A DNA stretch of 20,336 nt. It comes from an uncultured Marmoricola sp. (lineage in GTDB: Bacteria; Actinomycetota; Actinomycetes; Propionibacteriales; Nocardioidaceae). Numbering within the stretch: the stretch's first letter is position 1; each line of letters begins with the position of its first letter. The notes beneath the pieces were generated by a model, which was given only the letters and a program-made list of their open reading frames with translations, ran no database searches and was not told the origin of the DNA. The stretch spans positions 1 through 20,336 of the forward strand of contig NZ_CALTZE010000073.1 in the NCBI RefSeq assembly GCF_943913695.1, in the 5' to 3' direction. The position numbers were made by a program, and so were the translations under genes. Positions 13,777 to 20,272 of the stretch are shown in pieces.

Positions 13777-14652
13777 TCAGCTGCCCGCCGCCGCGAGGAC
13801 GAAGTCGTAGGTGACCTCGACGCCGCCGTCGACCTCGCGCGGGTCCATCATCAGCTCCGGCTTGACCGCGGAGGCGACGTCGTCGTCGTTGTGGGCGTCG
13901 CCGGGGAAGTAGAGCTGCGTGGTGATCGCCTGGTGGCCCTCGGCGCTGACCTTCAGGTGCAGGTGGGCCGGGCGCCAGGAGTGCCAGCCGGCCGCGCGGA
14001 TGAGCGCTCCGCACGAGCCGTCGGTCGGGATCTGGTAGGGCGCCGGCCGCATCGTGTGGATCCGGAAGCGGCCCTCGTCGTCGGCGACGACGACGCCGCG
14101 CAAGTTCCACTCGGGCATGCCGGGCGCGAACTGGGAGTAGTAGCCGTCGGAGTCGGCGTGCCAGATGTCGACCTTGGCGCCGGCGAGCGGGGTGCCGTCG
14201 ACGGAGGTGACCTGCCCCTGGAAGAGCAGCGGCGTGCCCTGCTCGTCCTCGCGCATCGTCAGGGTCCTCTCGACGGCCGCCTCGGGGGCGCCGGGCACGT
14301 AGAAGGGGCCCTCGATGGTGCCCTTGCTGCCCTCGCGGGAGCGGCCGGCGACCTCCTCGACGGCGTGCTCGACCCACACGTCGAGGAAGAGCGGCCACTC
14401 GCCGTCCTCGCCGACCTGGATCAGCCATGCCTTGAGGGCGTTGTACTCGTCGTAGGTGACCTCGTGGCGGCTGATGGTGTCGTGGATCGCGCCGAGCACC
14501 TCGCGGGCGAGCAGGCTGACCCGCTCGGGTGGGGTGTCCGCGGCGAGCTGCTTGTCGCTGGCGAAGCGCTGGGTGGCGTTGGCGCCGGTGGCGGCCGCGG
14601 TGCCGTCCTGCTCTCCGGTCGCCTGCTGGGGCACGGTCTGGTGGATGGTCAT
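13777..14652 (-). CDS. catA: Catechol 1,2-dioxygenase (intradiol)
   Basis: Non-haem Fe(III) enzyme that opens catechol between the two hydroxyls to cis,cis-muconate. It has 291 residues. After a ~30-residue variable head, the helical dimerisation domain spans about 35-110. The catalytic beta sandwich follows, beginning with IEGPFYVPGAP. The intradiol signature runs LAGAKVDIWHADSDGYY, in which Tyr172 is the expected iron ligand, with Tyr206 (PYQIPTDG) and His230/His232 (RPAHLHLKV). These spacings match the ligand spacing of known CatA enzymes. A good AGGAGA ribosome site (14658-14663) sits 6 nt before the ATG at 14652. It follows catB by 54 nt. Chlorocatechol or hydroxyquinol activity cannot be excluded, but the CatB and CatC neighbours favour catechol. 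Confidence 0.96.
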   Translation of the reverse strand: MTIHQTVPQQATGEQDGTAAATGANATQRFASDKQLAADTPPERVSLLAREVLGAIHDTISRHEVTYDEYNALKAWLIQVGEDGEWPLFLDVWVEHAVEEVAGRSREGSKGTIEGPFYVPGAPEAAVERTLTMREDEQGTPLLFQGQVTSVDGTPLAGAKVDIWHADSDGYYSQFAPGMPEWNLRGVVVADDEGRFRIHTMRPAPYQIPTDGSCGALIRAAGWHSWRPAHLHLKVSAEGHQAITTQLYFPGDAHNDDDVASAVKPELMMDPREVDGGVEVTYDFVLAAAGS

Positions 14653-14657
14653 GGTGT

Positions 14658-14663
14658 TCTCCT
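14658..14663 (-). promoter_or_regulatory. Ribosome binding site AGGAGA of catA
   Basis: AGGAGA on the minus strand lies 5-6 nt before the catA ATG. catA is the only internal gene of the operon that is not start/stop coupled to, or within a few bases of, its predecessor, so it needs this site. Confidence 0.65.
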
Positions 14664-14706
14664 GGAGGTGGGGCTGGGTGGTGCGGGTGGGTGAGGAAGG
14701 CAGGAC

Positions 14707-15810
14707 TCAGGTGTCGGTGCGGTAGTGACGGAGCTTGTCGTCGTCGATGCTCACGCCGAGGCCGGGACCGGGACGCACGACGAGGGCGCCCTCGCGGATC
14801 TCCAGCGGCTCGGTGAGGAGGTCGTCGCTCATGTCGAGGAAGTTGGACAGCTCGCCGGCGCGCCGCGAGGTCGGCTCGTGCGCGGCGCCGAAGGCCACCG
14901 TGCACGCGGTGGCGAGCTGGCCGTCGATCTGGTTGCCCATGACGACCTCGACGCCGAGACCCTCGGCGAGGTGCAGGGTGCGCTCGGAGAGGGTGAACCC
15001 GGTGCGGGAGGTCTTGATGCTCACGGCGTTGGCGGCTCCGGCCAGCACCTCGCGGGTGACGTCGGCCTGCGTGACGACGGACTCGTCGGCCACGAAGGGC
15101 ACGTCGAGCCGCTCCACGAGCCACCGTCGTCCCATCACGTCGTCGGCGGGGCAGAGCTCCTCGGCGAGCGTCAGGTCGAGGTCGGCCATGAGCCGCATGG
15201 CGCGCAGCGACTCCGAGGCGCTCCAGCCGCGGTTGCCGTCGACGTAGAGCTCGACCTCGGCGCCGAGGTGCTCCCGCAGCGCGCGTACGACGGCGACGTC
15301 GAGGTCGACCGGACGCCGACCCACCTTGACCTTGAAGGTGGTGATGCCGTGCACGTCGCGCATCCGCTCGGCCTCCTCGACCATGGCCGGCGGGGTGTCG
15401 AAGCCGAGCATGTGGCACACCCGCATCCGGTCGGTCCAACCGCCGAGGAGCTCGGTGACCGGGAGGTCGAGGGTGCGCCCGAGGGCGTCCCACATCGCCA
15501 TGTCAACGGCGGCCTTGGCCACGGGGTTGCCGATCGTGCGCGCCAGCCGGTGCTGCGCGGCCTCCCGCTCCAGCAGTGTCAGGCCGACGACCTGCGGGGC
15601 GAAGACCCCGTCGATGACCGCGCACACCCCGGCCTGGGTCTCGCCGTAGGTGAAGGGTCGCGGCGGCGCGTCGGCCACGCCGACGACGCCGTCGTCGGTG
15701 TGCACGCGCACGAGCACGTGCTCGGCGGCGTGCACCTCGCCGCTGGCGAAGCGCAGCGGCTTGCGGTAGTCGATGCGGTAGGGGATCGCCTCGACGGCGG
15801 TGATCTTCAC
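14707..15810 (-). CDS. catB: Muconate cycloisomerase (enolase superfamily)
   Basis: Lactonises cis,cis-muconate to muconolactone with a divalent metal. It has 367 residues, with the GTG start at 15810 overlapping the catR stop (GTGA). The N-terminal capping domain opens KITAVEAIPYRIDYRKPLRFASG. The barrel carries the K-x-K pair Lys160/Lys162 (FKVKVG), metal ligands Asp191 (VDGN), Glu217 or Glu218 (AEEL) and Asp242 (ADES), and Lys266 (SIKTSR). Two motifs differ from proteobacterial CatB as I remember it: EEL replaces the usual EQP, and GNQIDGQLAT replaces the usual LEGGIGT. This points to a separate actinobacterial subgroup. Position between catR and catA makes the muconate assignment strong even so. 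Confidence 0.88.
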   Translation of the reverse strand: MKITAVEAIPYRIDYRKPLRFASGEVHAAEHVLVRVHTDDGVVGVADAPPRPFTYGETQAGVCAVIDGVFAPQVVGLTLLEREAAQHRLARTIGNPVAKAAVDMAMWDALGRTLDLPVTELLGGWTDRMRVCHMLGFDTPPAMVEEAERMRDVHGITTFKVKVGRRPVDLDVAVVRALREHLGAEVELYVDGNRGWSASESLRAMRLMADLDLTLAEELCPADDVMGRRWLVERLDVPFVADESVVTQADVTREVLAGAANAVSIKTSRTGFTLSERTLHLAEGLGVEVVMGNQIDGQLATACTVAFGAAHEPTSRRAGELSNFLDMSDDLLTEPLEIREGALVVRPGPGLGVSIDDDKLRHYRTDT

Positions 15811-16745
15811 GCGTGGTCCTCGGGGAGTGCGGCCGGTGCAGCGGTACGACGGTCGGGGTCGCCGGTGAAGTAGTCGTGCGACTCGAGCGCCTCGACGAGC
15901 GTGGTTACCAGCGGCGAGGGGTGGTCGCGCACCCACGCCAGCGCCAGGTCGATGGACGCCGCCCCCGCGACGTCGCGGAAGACGACGCCGCGCAGCGGCA
16001 GCGCCCGCGCCGACTCGGGCACCAGGGCCACACCGAGGCCGGCCGCGACGAGCGCGAGCAGGACCGAGGTGTTGGTGGCCTCGTGCTCGCGGCGCGGCGC
16101 GAAGCCGGCGGCGCGGGTGCTGCGCTGGATCGCGTCGTTGACGGCCGAGTGCGCGTCGGCATACATCACGAACGCCTCGTGGGCGACGTCGGCGACCTCG
16201 AGCCCGGACTCCTCGGCGAGCCGGTGGTCGGTGGGCAGCGCGAGCACCAGCTGCTCGCGGAGCACGACCCGCAGCTCGATGTCGTCGCCCGCCACGGGCG
16301 GCCGCAGCAGCCCGAGGTCGACGTGGCCCGAGCGCAGCGCGTCGAGCTGGGCCGGCGTGAGCTGGTCGGCCACCACCTCCAGCGCGATGCCCGGCAGGTC
16401 CTGCTGCACGATGCGGGCGATGCGCGGCAGCTGGTCGAAGGCGGCCGTGCCGGTGAAGGCGACGCGCAGCAGGCCCGAGCGGCCCTCGGCGATGCGGCGT
16501 ACGCCGCGCACGGTGTCCTCGAGGCCGTCGACCACTCGCTGGGCCTCGGCGCGGAAGAACGACCCGGCCGGGGTCAGGCTGACCTGGCGGGTGGTGCGGG
16601 CGAGCAGGGTCGCACCGAGCTCGGCCTCGAGCTGCCGGATCGAGTGGGACAGGGCGGGCTGGGCGATGTGCAGCTGCTCGGCGGCGCGACCGAAGTGACG
16701 GGTCTCGGCGACGGCGAGGAAGTGACGCAGGTGGCGCAGCTCCAT
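15807..16745 (-). CDS. catR: LysR family regulator of the cat operon (CatR/BenM-like)
   Basis: Likely activator of the catechol genes, responding to cis,cis-muconate as CatR/CatM do. The 312-residue product has the CatR/BenM-type N-terminus MELRHLRHFLAVAETRHFGRAAEQLHIAQPALSHSIRQLE cut short here to its key parts: RHLRHFLAVAE and QPALSHSIRQLE. The effector domain spans about 90-300. Unusually it is the first gene of the operon it should control, co-directional with catB and overlapping it by 4 nt, rather than divergent. This implies autoregulation. The ATG at 16745 has a strong GGAGGAGG ribosome site. A TGAAT-N11-ATTCA box sits on the predicted -35 upstream. Confidence 0.9.
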   Translation of the reverse strand: MELRHLRHFLAVAETRHFGRAAEQLHIAQPALSHSIRQLEAELGATLLARTTRQVSLTPAGSFFRAEAQRVVDGLEDTVRGVRRIAEGRSGLLRVAFTGTAAFDQLPRIARIVQQDLPGIALEVVADQLTPAQLDALRSGHVDLGLLRPPVAGDDIELRVVLREQLVLALPTDHRLAEESGLEVADVAHEAFVMYADAHSAVNDAIQRSTRAAGFAPRREHEATNTSVLLALVAAGLGVALVPESARALPLRGVVFRDVAGAASIDLALAWVRDHPSPLVTTLVEALESHDYFTGDPDRRTAAPAALPEDHA

Positions 16746-16752
16746 GTCGCGA

Positions 16753-16760
16753 CCTCCTCC
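16753..16760 (-). promoter_or_regulatory. Ribosome binding site GGAGGAGG of catR
   Basis: GGAGGAGG on the minus strand, about 7 nt before the ATG at 16745, is the strongest ribosome site in the window. It heads a five-gene operon. Confidence 0.75.
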
Positions 16761-16817
16761 CTGCTGTGGCCACGCGCCGAGTGCGACGCGGTGTCGCGTC
16801 GGAACGTGACGAGCGCC

Positions 16818-16846
16818 ACGCTAGGCGCGCGGCTCATGAATCACAA
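16818..16846 (-). promoter_or_regulatory. Predicted promoter of catR-catB-catA-catC-pcaD
   Basis: On the minus strand TTGTGA (16846-16841) and TAGCGT (16823-16818) are separated by 17 nt, giving a transcription start near 16811 and a ~65-nt leader before catR. The -35 lies within the LysR box. Confidence 0.5.
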
Positions 16847-16857
16847 AGACGCATTCA
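16837..16857. promoter_or_regulatory. LysR-type box TGAAT-N11-ATTCA
   Basis: Perfect 5-bp arms, TGAAT at 16837-16841 and ATTCA at 16853-16857, are separated by exactly 11 nt. This satisfies the T-N11-A rule of LysR regulators. The box overlaps the predicted -35 of the cat operon. Confidence 0.6.
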
Positions 16858-16867
16858 CCCGCGATTG

Positions 16868-16882
16868 ATCGATGACATCGAT
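16868..16882. promoter_or_regulatory. Palindrome ATCGAT-GAC-ATCGAT
   Basis: Two ATCGAT hexamers with a 3-nt centre, flanked by direct copies of ATTGATC (16864 and 16881). It lies 11 bp upstream of the LysR box in the direction of cat transcription, where a second LysR or IclR site would be expected. Confidence 0.4.
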
Positions 16883-16923
16883 TGATCAGTGGCGATGGCG
16901 CGGGTGCGCGTGCTCAGCGGGCC

Positions 16924-17700
16924 TCAGCGGGTCAGGGCGAGGTCCGCCGAGATCGCGTCGGCGGTCTCGTGCAGGTCGGGCAGCAGTCGCCTCGCCTCGG
17001 GCGCAGGACCGACGGCGGCCAGGGAGACGTTGAGGGCGCCGACGACACGGTCGTCGTGCCGGACCGGCACCGCGAGCGAGCGCAGGCCGGGCTCGAGCTC
17101 CTGGTCGACGAGCGCGTGGCCGTCGGTCGCGACCTGCTCGAGCAGTGAGGACAGGGCGTCGGGGTCGGTGGTGGTCTGCTCGGTGAGCGCCGGGAGTGGC
17201 ATCGCCCGCACGCGGGCGCGGCGCTCCTCGGAGGGCAGGGCCGCGAGCAGGACGCGGCCCATCGAGGTCGCGTGCGCGGGGAAGCGGGTGCCGACAGTGA
17301 TGCCGGCGCGCATCAGCCGGCGCGTGGTGGCGACGCGGGCGACGTAGACGATGTCGTCGCCGTCGAGCACGGCGACCGAGCACGACTCGCCGGTGCGGGC
17401 GGTGAGCTGCTCCAGGTGCGGCTGCGCGACCTCGGGCAGGCCCATGCCGGAGAGGTAGGCCGTGCCGAGTCGCAGCACCTGCGGGGTCAGGGAGAAGACC
17501 CGCCCCTCGACCCGCACGTAGCCCAGCTGGGCGAGCGTCAGCAGCAGCCGGCGCGCGGTGGCCCGGCTCAGCCCGGCCCGCTCGGCCACGTCGCTCAGGG
17601 TGAGCCGTCCGTGGTCGGCGTCGAAGCAGGTGATGACGGCGATCCCGCGCGCCAGCGACTGCACGAAGTCGTCACCGGGCACGGGAAGGTTGTTCGACAT
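16924..17700 (-). CDS. pcaR: IclR family regulator, PcaR/PcaU-like
   Basis: Probable 3-oxoadipate-responsive regulator of the divergent pcaFIJ genes. The 258-residue product opens with FVQSLARGIAVITCF at 12-26, the hallmark of the PcaR/PcaU/PobR branch. The winged helix is LTLSDVAERAGLSRATARRLLLTL, residues 33-56. The ligand domain (about 80-250) includes ATSMGRVLLAALP and the PVRHDDRVVGALNVS segment. The ATG at 17700 is backed by TATGAT on the minus strand 7 nt upstream, so the mRNA may be leaderless; MIVRMSNN from 17712 is a longer alternative. The start codon sits inside a GTTCG-N5-CGAAC palindrome, which implies autorepression. The gene is co-directional with the cat operon but separated from it by 178 bp holding the cat promoter. 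Confidence 0.88.
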   Translation of the reverse strand: MSNNLPVPGDDFVQSLARGIAVITCFDADHGRLTLSDVAERAGLSRATARRLLLTLAQLGYVRVEGRVFSLTPQVLRLGTAYLSGMGLPEVAQPHLEQLTARTGESCSVAVLDGDDIVYVARVATTRRLMRAGITVGTRFPAHATSMGRVLLAALPSEERRARVRAMPLPALTEQTTTDPDALSSLLEQVATDGHALVDQELEPGLRSLAVPVRHDDRVVGALNVSLAAVGPAPEARRLLPDLHETADAISADLALTR

Positions 17701-17717
17701 GCGAACGATCATACGCT
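17690..17717 (+). promoter_or_regulatory. Predicted promoter of pcaFIJ
   Basis: TTGTTC (17690-17695) and TACGCT (17712-17717) have a 16-nt spacer, giving a start near 17724 and a leader of only ~10 nt. The -35 lies inside the iclR coding start, and both boxes overlap the IclR operator sites. Confidence 0.4.
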
Positions 17718-17725
17718 GTGCGAAC
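17692..17725. promoter_or_regulatory. IclR operator: perfect GTTCG-N5-CGAAC plus degenerate second copy
   Basis: GTTCG (17692-17696) and CGAAC (17702-17706) form a perfect palindrome with a 5-nt centre. A second, weaker copy (ATACG-N5-CGAAC, 17711-17725) follows 19 bp further. The form matches the 15-bp palindromes I recall for IclR-type regulators. It covers the iclR start codon and the divergent promoters. Confidence 0.65.
17708..17713 (-). promoter_or_regulatory. -10 box TATGAT for the iclR gene
   Basis: TATGAT on the minus strand, the nearest to consensus in the region, ends 7 nt before the iclR ATG. It interleaves with the pcaF -10 on the other strand, so the two genes share one very compact divergent promoter. 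Confidence 0.45.
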
Positions 17726-17733
17726 ATCGAGAC

Positions 17734-18954
17734 ATGCCTGACGCATATCTCTACGCCGCCGCCCGCACGCCGTTCGGCCGCTTCGGCGGCGCCCTCAGCG
17801 GCGTACGCCCCGACGACCTCGCCGCGACCGCGCTCGCCGCAGTGCTGGAGAAGGCGCCGGCCCTCGACCCGGCCGTGGTCGACGACGTCGTGTGGGGCTG
17901 CGCCAACCAGGCAGGCGAGGACAACCGCAACGTCGGACGCATGGCGGTGCTGCTCGCCGGGCTGCCGACGAGCGTGCCCGCGACGACGGTCAACCGGCTC
18001 TGTGGCTCCAGCCTCGACGCGGCGATGCAGGCCTCGCGCGCGATCGAGACCGGCGACGCCGACGTCGTGGTGGCCGGGGGCGTGGAGTCGATGACCCGGG
18101 CGCCGTGGGTGCTGCCGAAGCCCTCGCGCGCCTACCCGGCCGGCAACGTCACGGCCGTCTCGACCGCGCTGGGCTGGCGGCTGGTCAACGACCGGATGCC
18201 CGCGGAGTGGACGCTCTCGCTGGGGGAGTGCAACGAGCTGCTCGCCGAGCGCTACGGCATCGGCCGGGAGCGGCAGGACGCCTTCGCGGTGCGCTCGCAC
18301 GAGCTGGCCAAGGCCGCCTGGGAGGCGGGGTCCTACGACGACCTCGTGGTGCCGGTCGAGGGGGTCGACCTGGCGCGTGACGAGAGCATCCGGCCCGGGT
18401 CGAGCGTCGAGGGGCTGGCGAGGCTGAAGCCGTCGTTCCGGCCGGCCGAGGAGGGCGGCACCATCACCGCTGGCAACGCCTCTCCGCTCAGTGACGGTGC
18501 CGCGGCGCTGCTCGTCGGCGCCGAGGGCGCGGTCGAGGGGGTCGAGCCGCTGGCCCGCATCGCCGGGCGCGGCGTACACGCCCTCGACCCGCAGGACTTC
18601 GGCTTCGCGCCCGTCGAGGCCGCCAACGCGGCGCTCGCACGGGCCGGCATCGGGTGGGCCGACGTGGCCGCCGTCGAGCTCAACGAGGCCTTCGCCGTGC
18701 AGTCGCTCGCGTGCGTCGACGCGTGGGAGCGCGACGGCCTGGATCCCGACGTCGTCAACGCCTGGGGCGGCGCGATCGCGCTCGGCCACCCGCTGGGTGC
18801 CTCGGGAGCCCGGGTGCTGGGCACGCTGGCCCACCGCCTGCGCAGCTCCGGCGCGCGCTGGGGCCTCGCCGCCATCTGCATCGGCGTCGGCCAGGGCCTG
18901 GCCATGGTGCTGGAGAACCCGGCTCACACGGGCGCTGCGGGGGCCGACCGATGA
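17734..18954 (+). CDS. pcaF: 3-oxoadipyl-CoA thiolase
   Basis: Cleaves 3-oxoadipyl-CoA with CoA into succinyl-CoA and acetyl-CoA, the last step of the pathway. The 406-residue product has a typical length. Catalytic residues are Cys90 (VNRLCGSSLDA), His352 (GGAIALGHPLGASGAR) and Cys382 (CIGVGQG). VELNEAFAVQ and the early RTPFGRFGGAL motif are also present. GHPLGASGAR is as in PcaF and PaaJ. The ATG at 17734 follows the 33-bp divergent region shared with the IclR gene; no strong ribosome site is seen, so the short-leader promoter may matter. Its stop overlaps pcaI in ATGA. A general acetyl-CoA acetyltransferase is excluded mainly by the pcaIJ and pcaR context. Confidence 0.93.
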   Translation: MPDAYLYAAARTPFGRFGGALSGVRPDDLAATALAAVLEKAPALDPAVVDDVVWGCANQAGEDNRNVGRMAVLLAGLPTSVPATTVNRLCGSSLDAAMQASRAIETGDADVVVAGGVESMTRAPWVLPKPSRAYPAGNVTAVSTALGWRLVNDRMPAEWTLSLGECNELLAERYGIGRERQDAFAVRSHELAKAAWEAGSYDDLVVPVEGVDLARDESIRPGSSVEGLARLKPSFRPAEEGGTITAGNASPLSDGAAALLVGAEGAVEGVEPLARIAGRGVHALDPQDFGFAPVEAANAALARAGIGWADVAAVELNEAFAVQSLACVDAWERDGLDPDVVNAWGGAIALGHPLGASGARVLGTLAHRLRSSGARWGLAAICIGVGQGLAMVLENPAHTGAAGADR

Positions 18955-19613
18955 CCACCCTCGTGGCCGCAGACGCCGACGCCGCCGTGGCGGGCATCGC
19001 CGACGGGTCGACCGTGCTCATCGGCGGGTTCGGGATGGCCGGCATGCCGGTGCACCTGATCGACGCACTGATCCGGCAGGGCGCCACCGACCTCACCGTG
19101 GTCTCCAACAACGCCGGCAACGGCGACACCGGCCTGGCCGCGCTGCTCGCCGCGGGCCGGGTGCGCAAGATGGTCTGCTCCTTCCCCCGGCAGTCCGACT
19201 CCTGGGTCTTCGACGGGCTCTACCGGGCCGGCAAGATCGAGCTGGAGGTCGTGCCACAGGGCAACCTGGCCGAGCGGATGCGCGCGGCCGGAGCTGGGAT
19301 CGGGGCGTTCTTCTGCCCCACCGGAGTCGGTACGCCGCTGGCGGACGGCAAGGAGACCCGCGAGATCGACGGCCGGCACTACGTGCTGGAGCTGCCGATC
19401 CGGGGTGACGTGGCGCTGATCGGCGCCCACCGCGCCGACCGCGCCGGCAACCTGGTCTATCGCAAGACCGCCCGCAACTTCGGCCCCGTGATGGCCGCCG
19501 CAGCCACCACGACGATCGCGCAGGTCAGCGAGGTCGTCGAGGTCGGCGAGCTGGACCCGGAGGTCGTGGTGACCCCCGGCATCTACGTCGACCGGGTGGT
19601 GCGTGTCCGATGA
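18951..19613 (+). CDS. pcaI: 3-oxoadipate CoA-transferase, subunit A
   Basis: Alpha subunit of the succinyl-CoA:3-oxoadipate CoA-transferase that activates 3-oxoadipate. It has 220 residues and the family I CoA-transferase features: DGSTVLIGGFGMAGMP near the N-terminus, VVSNNAGNGDTGLAALL, and GNLAERMRAAGAGIGAFFCPTGVGT trimmed here to its core GNLAERMRAAGAGI. The C-terminal part has LVYRKTARNFGPVMA. The start overlaps the pcaF stop and the end overlaps pcaJ (ATGA both times), so the two subunits are made in step. A scoAB-type acetoacetate transferase is the main alternative; pcaF and the IclR gene argue for 3-oxoadipate. Confidence 0.92.
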   Translation: MTTLVAADADAAVAGIADGSTVLIGGFGMAGMPVHLIDALIRQGATDLTVVSNNAGNGDTGLAALLAAGRVRKMVCSFPRQSDSWVFDGLYRAGKIELEVVPQGNLAERMRAAGAGIGAFFCPTGVGTPLADGKETREIDGRHYVLELPIRGDVALIGAHRADRAGNLVYRKTARNFGPVMAAAATTTIAQVSEVVEVGELDPEVVVTPGIYVDRVVRVR

Positions 19614-20254
19614 CCCTCAGCAAGGACGAGATGGCCGCCCTCGTGGCGCGCGACATCCCCGACGGCTCCTTCGTCAACCTCGGGATCGGCCAGCCCACCA
19701 CGGTCGCCGACCACCTGCGGCCCGGCTCCGGCGTGGTGCTGCACACCGAGAACGGCATGCTCGGCATGGGCCCCGCCGCCCACGGCGACGACGTCGACAC
19801 CGACCTGACCAACGCCGGCAAGATCCCGGTCACGGAGCTGCCGGGGGCGTCCTACTTCCACCACGCCGACTCCTTCGCGATGATGCGCGGCGGCCACCTC
19901 GACGTGTGTGTGCTGGGCGCCTTCCAGGTCTCGGCCAGCGGCGACCTGGCCAACTGGCACACCGGCGCCCCCGACGCCATCCCCGCCGTCGGCGGCGCGA
20001 TGGACCTCGCGATCGGGGCCAAGCAGGTCGTGGTGATGATGAGCCTCTTCGCCAAGGACAGCACCCCCAAGCTCGTCGACGCCTGCACCTACCCGCTGAC
20101 CGGGGTCGGCTGCGTCGACCGGGTCTACACCGACCATGCCGTTTTCGACCTCGGTCCCGAGGGCGCCGTGGTCACCGAGACTTTCGGCACGACGTACGAC
20201 GACCTCGTCGCCCGGCTCCAGCTCCCGCCCGACCGGGTGCGCCCGGCCAGCTGA
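19610..20254 (+). CDS. pcaJ: 3-oxoadipate CoA-transferase, subunit B
   Basis: Beta subunit, bearing the catalytic glutamate that carries CoA: Glu47 in TENGMLGMGP. It has 214 residues, with FVNLGIGQPTTVADHL at 21-36 and SFAMMRGGHLDVCVLGAFQVS trimmed here to its core MMRGGHLDVCVLGAFQV. NWHTGAPDAIPAVGGAMDLA and PLTGVGCVDRVYTD complete the family pattern. It overlaps pcaI by 4 nt and is the last gene of pcaFIJ. A palindromic repeat cluster begins within 20 bp of its stop and may end the transcript. Confidence 0.94.
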   Translation: MTLSKDEMAALVARDIPDGSFVNLGIGQPTTVADHLRPGSGVVLHTENGMLGMGPAAHGDDVDTDLTNAGKIPVTELPGASYFHHADSFAMMRGGHLDVCVLGAFQVSASGDLANWHTGAPDAIPAVGGAMDLAIGAKQVVVMMSLFAKDSTPKLVDACTYPLTGVGCVDRVYTDHAVFDLGPEGAVVTETFGTTYDDLVARLQLPPDRVRPAS

Positions 20255-20272
20255 CCCGGCCCCCGGACCCGG

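Noticed and set aside
13312..16868. Several 350-460-codon plus-strand frames opposite catA, catB and catR
   Set aside because: They are Gly/Val/Asp-rich antisense frames with no motif, while the cat genes on the minus strand are complete and contiguous.
16924..18927. Single 667-residue protein covering the IclR gene and DNA opposite pcaF
   Set aside because: Only the last 258 residues match a family. The upstream part is antisense to a complete thiolase, and the IclR start has its own -10 box and operator.
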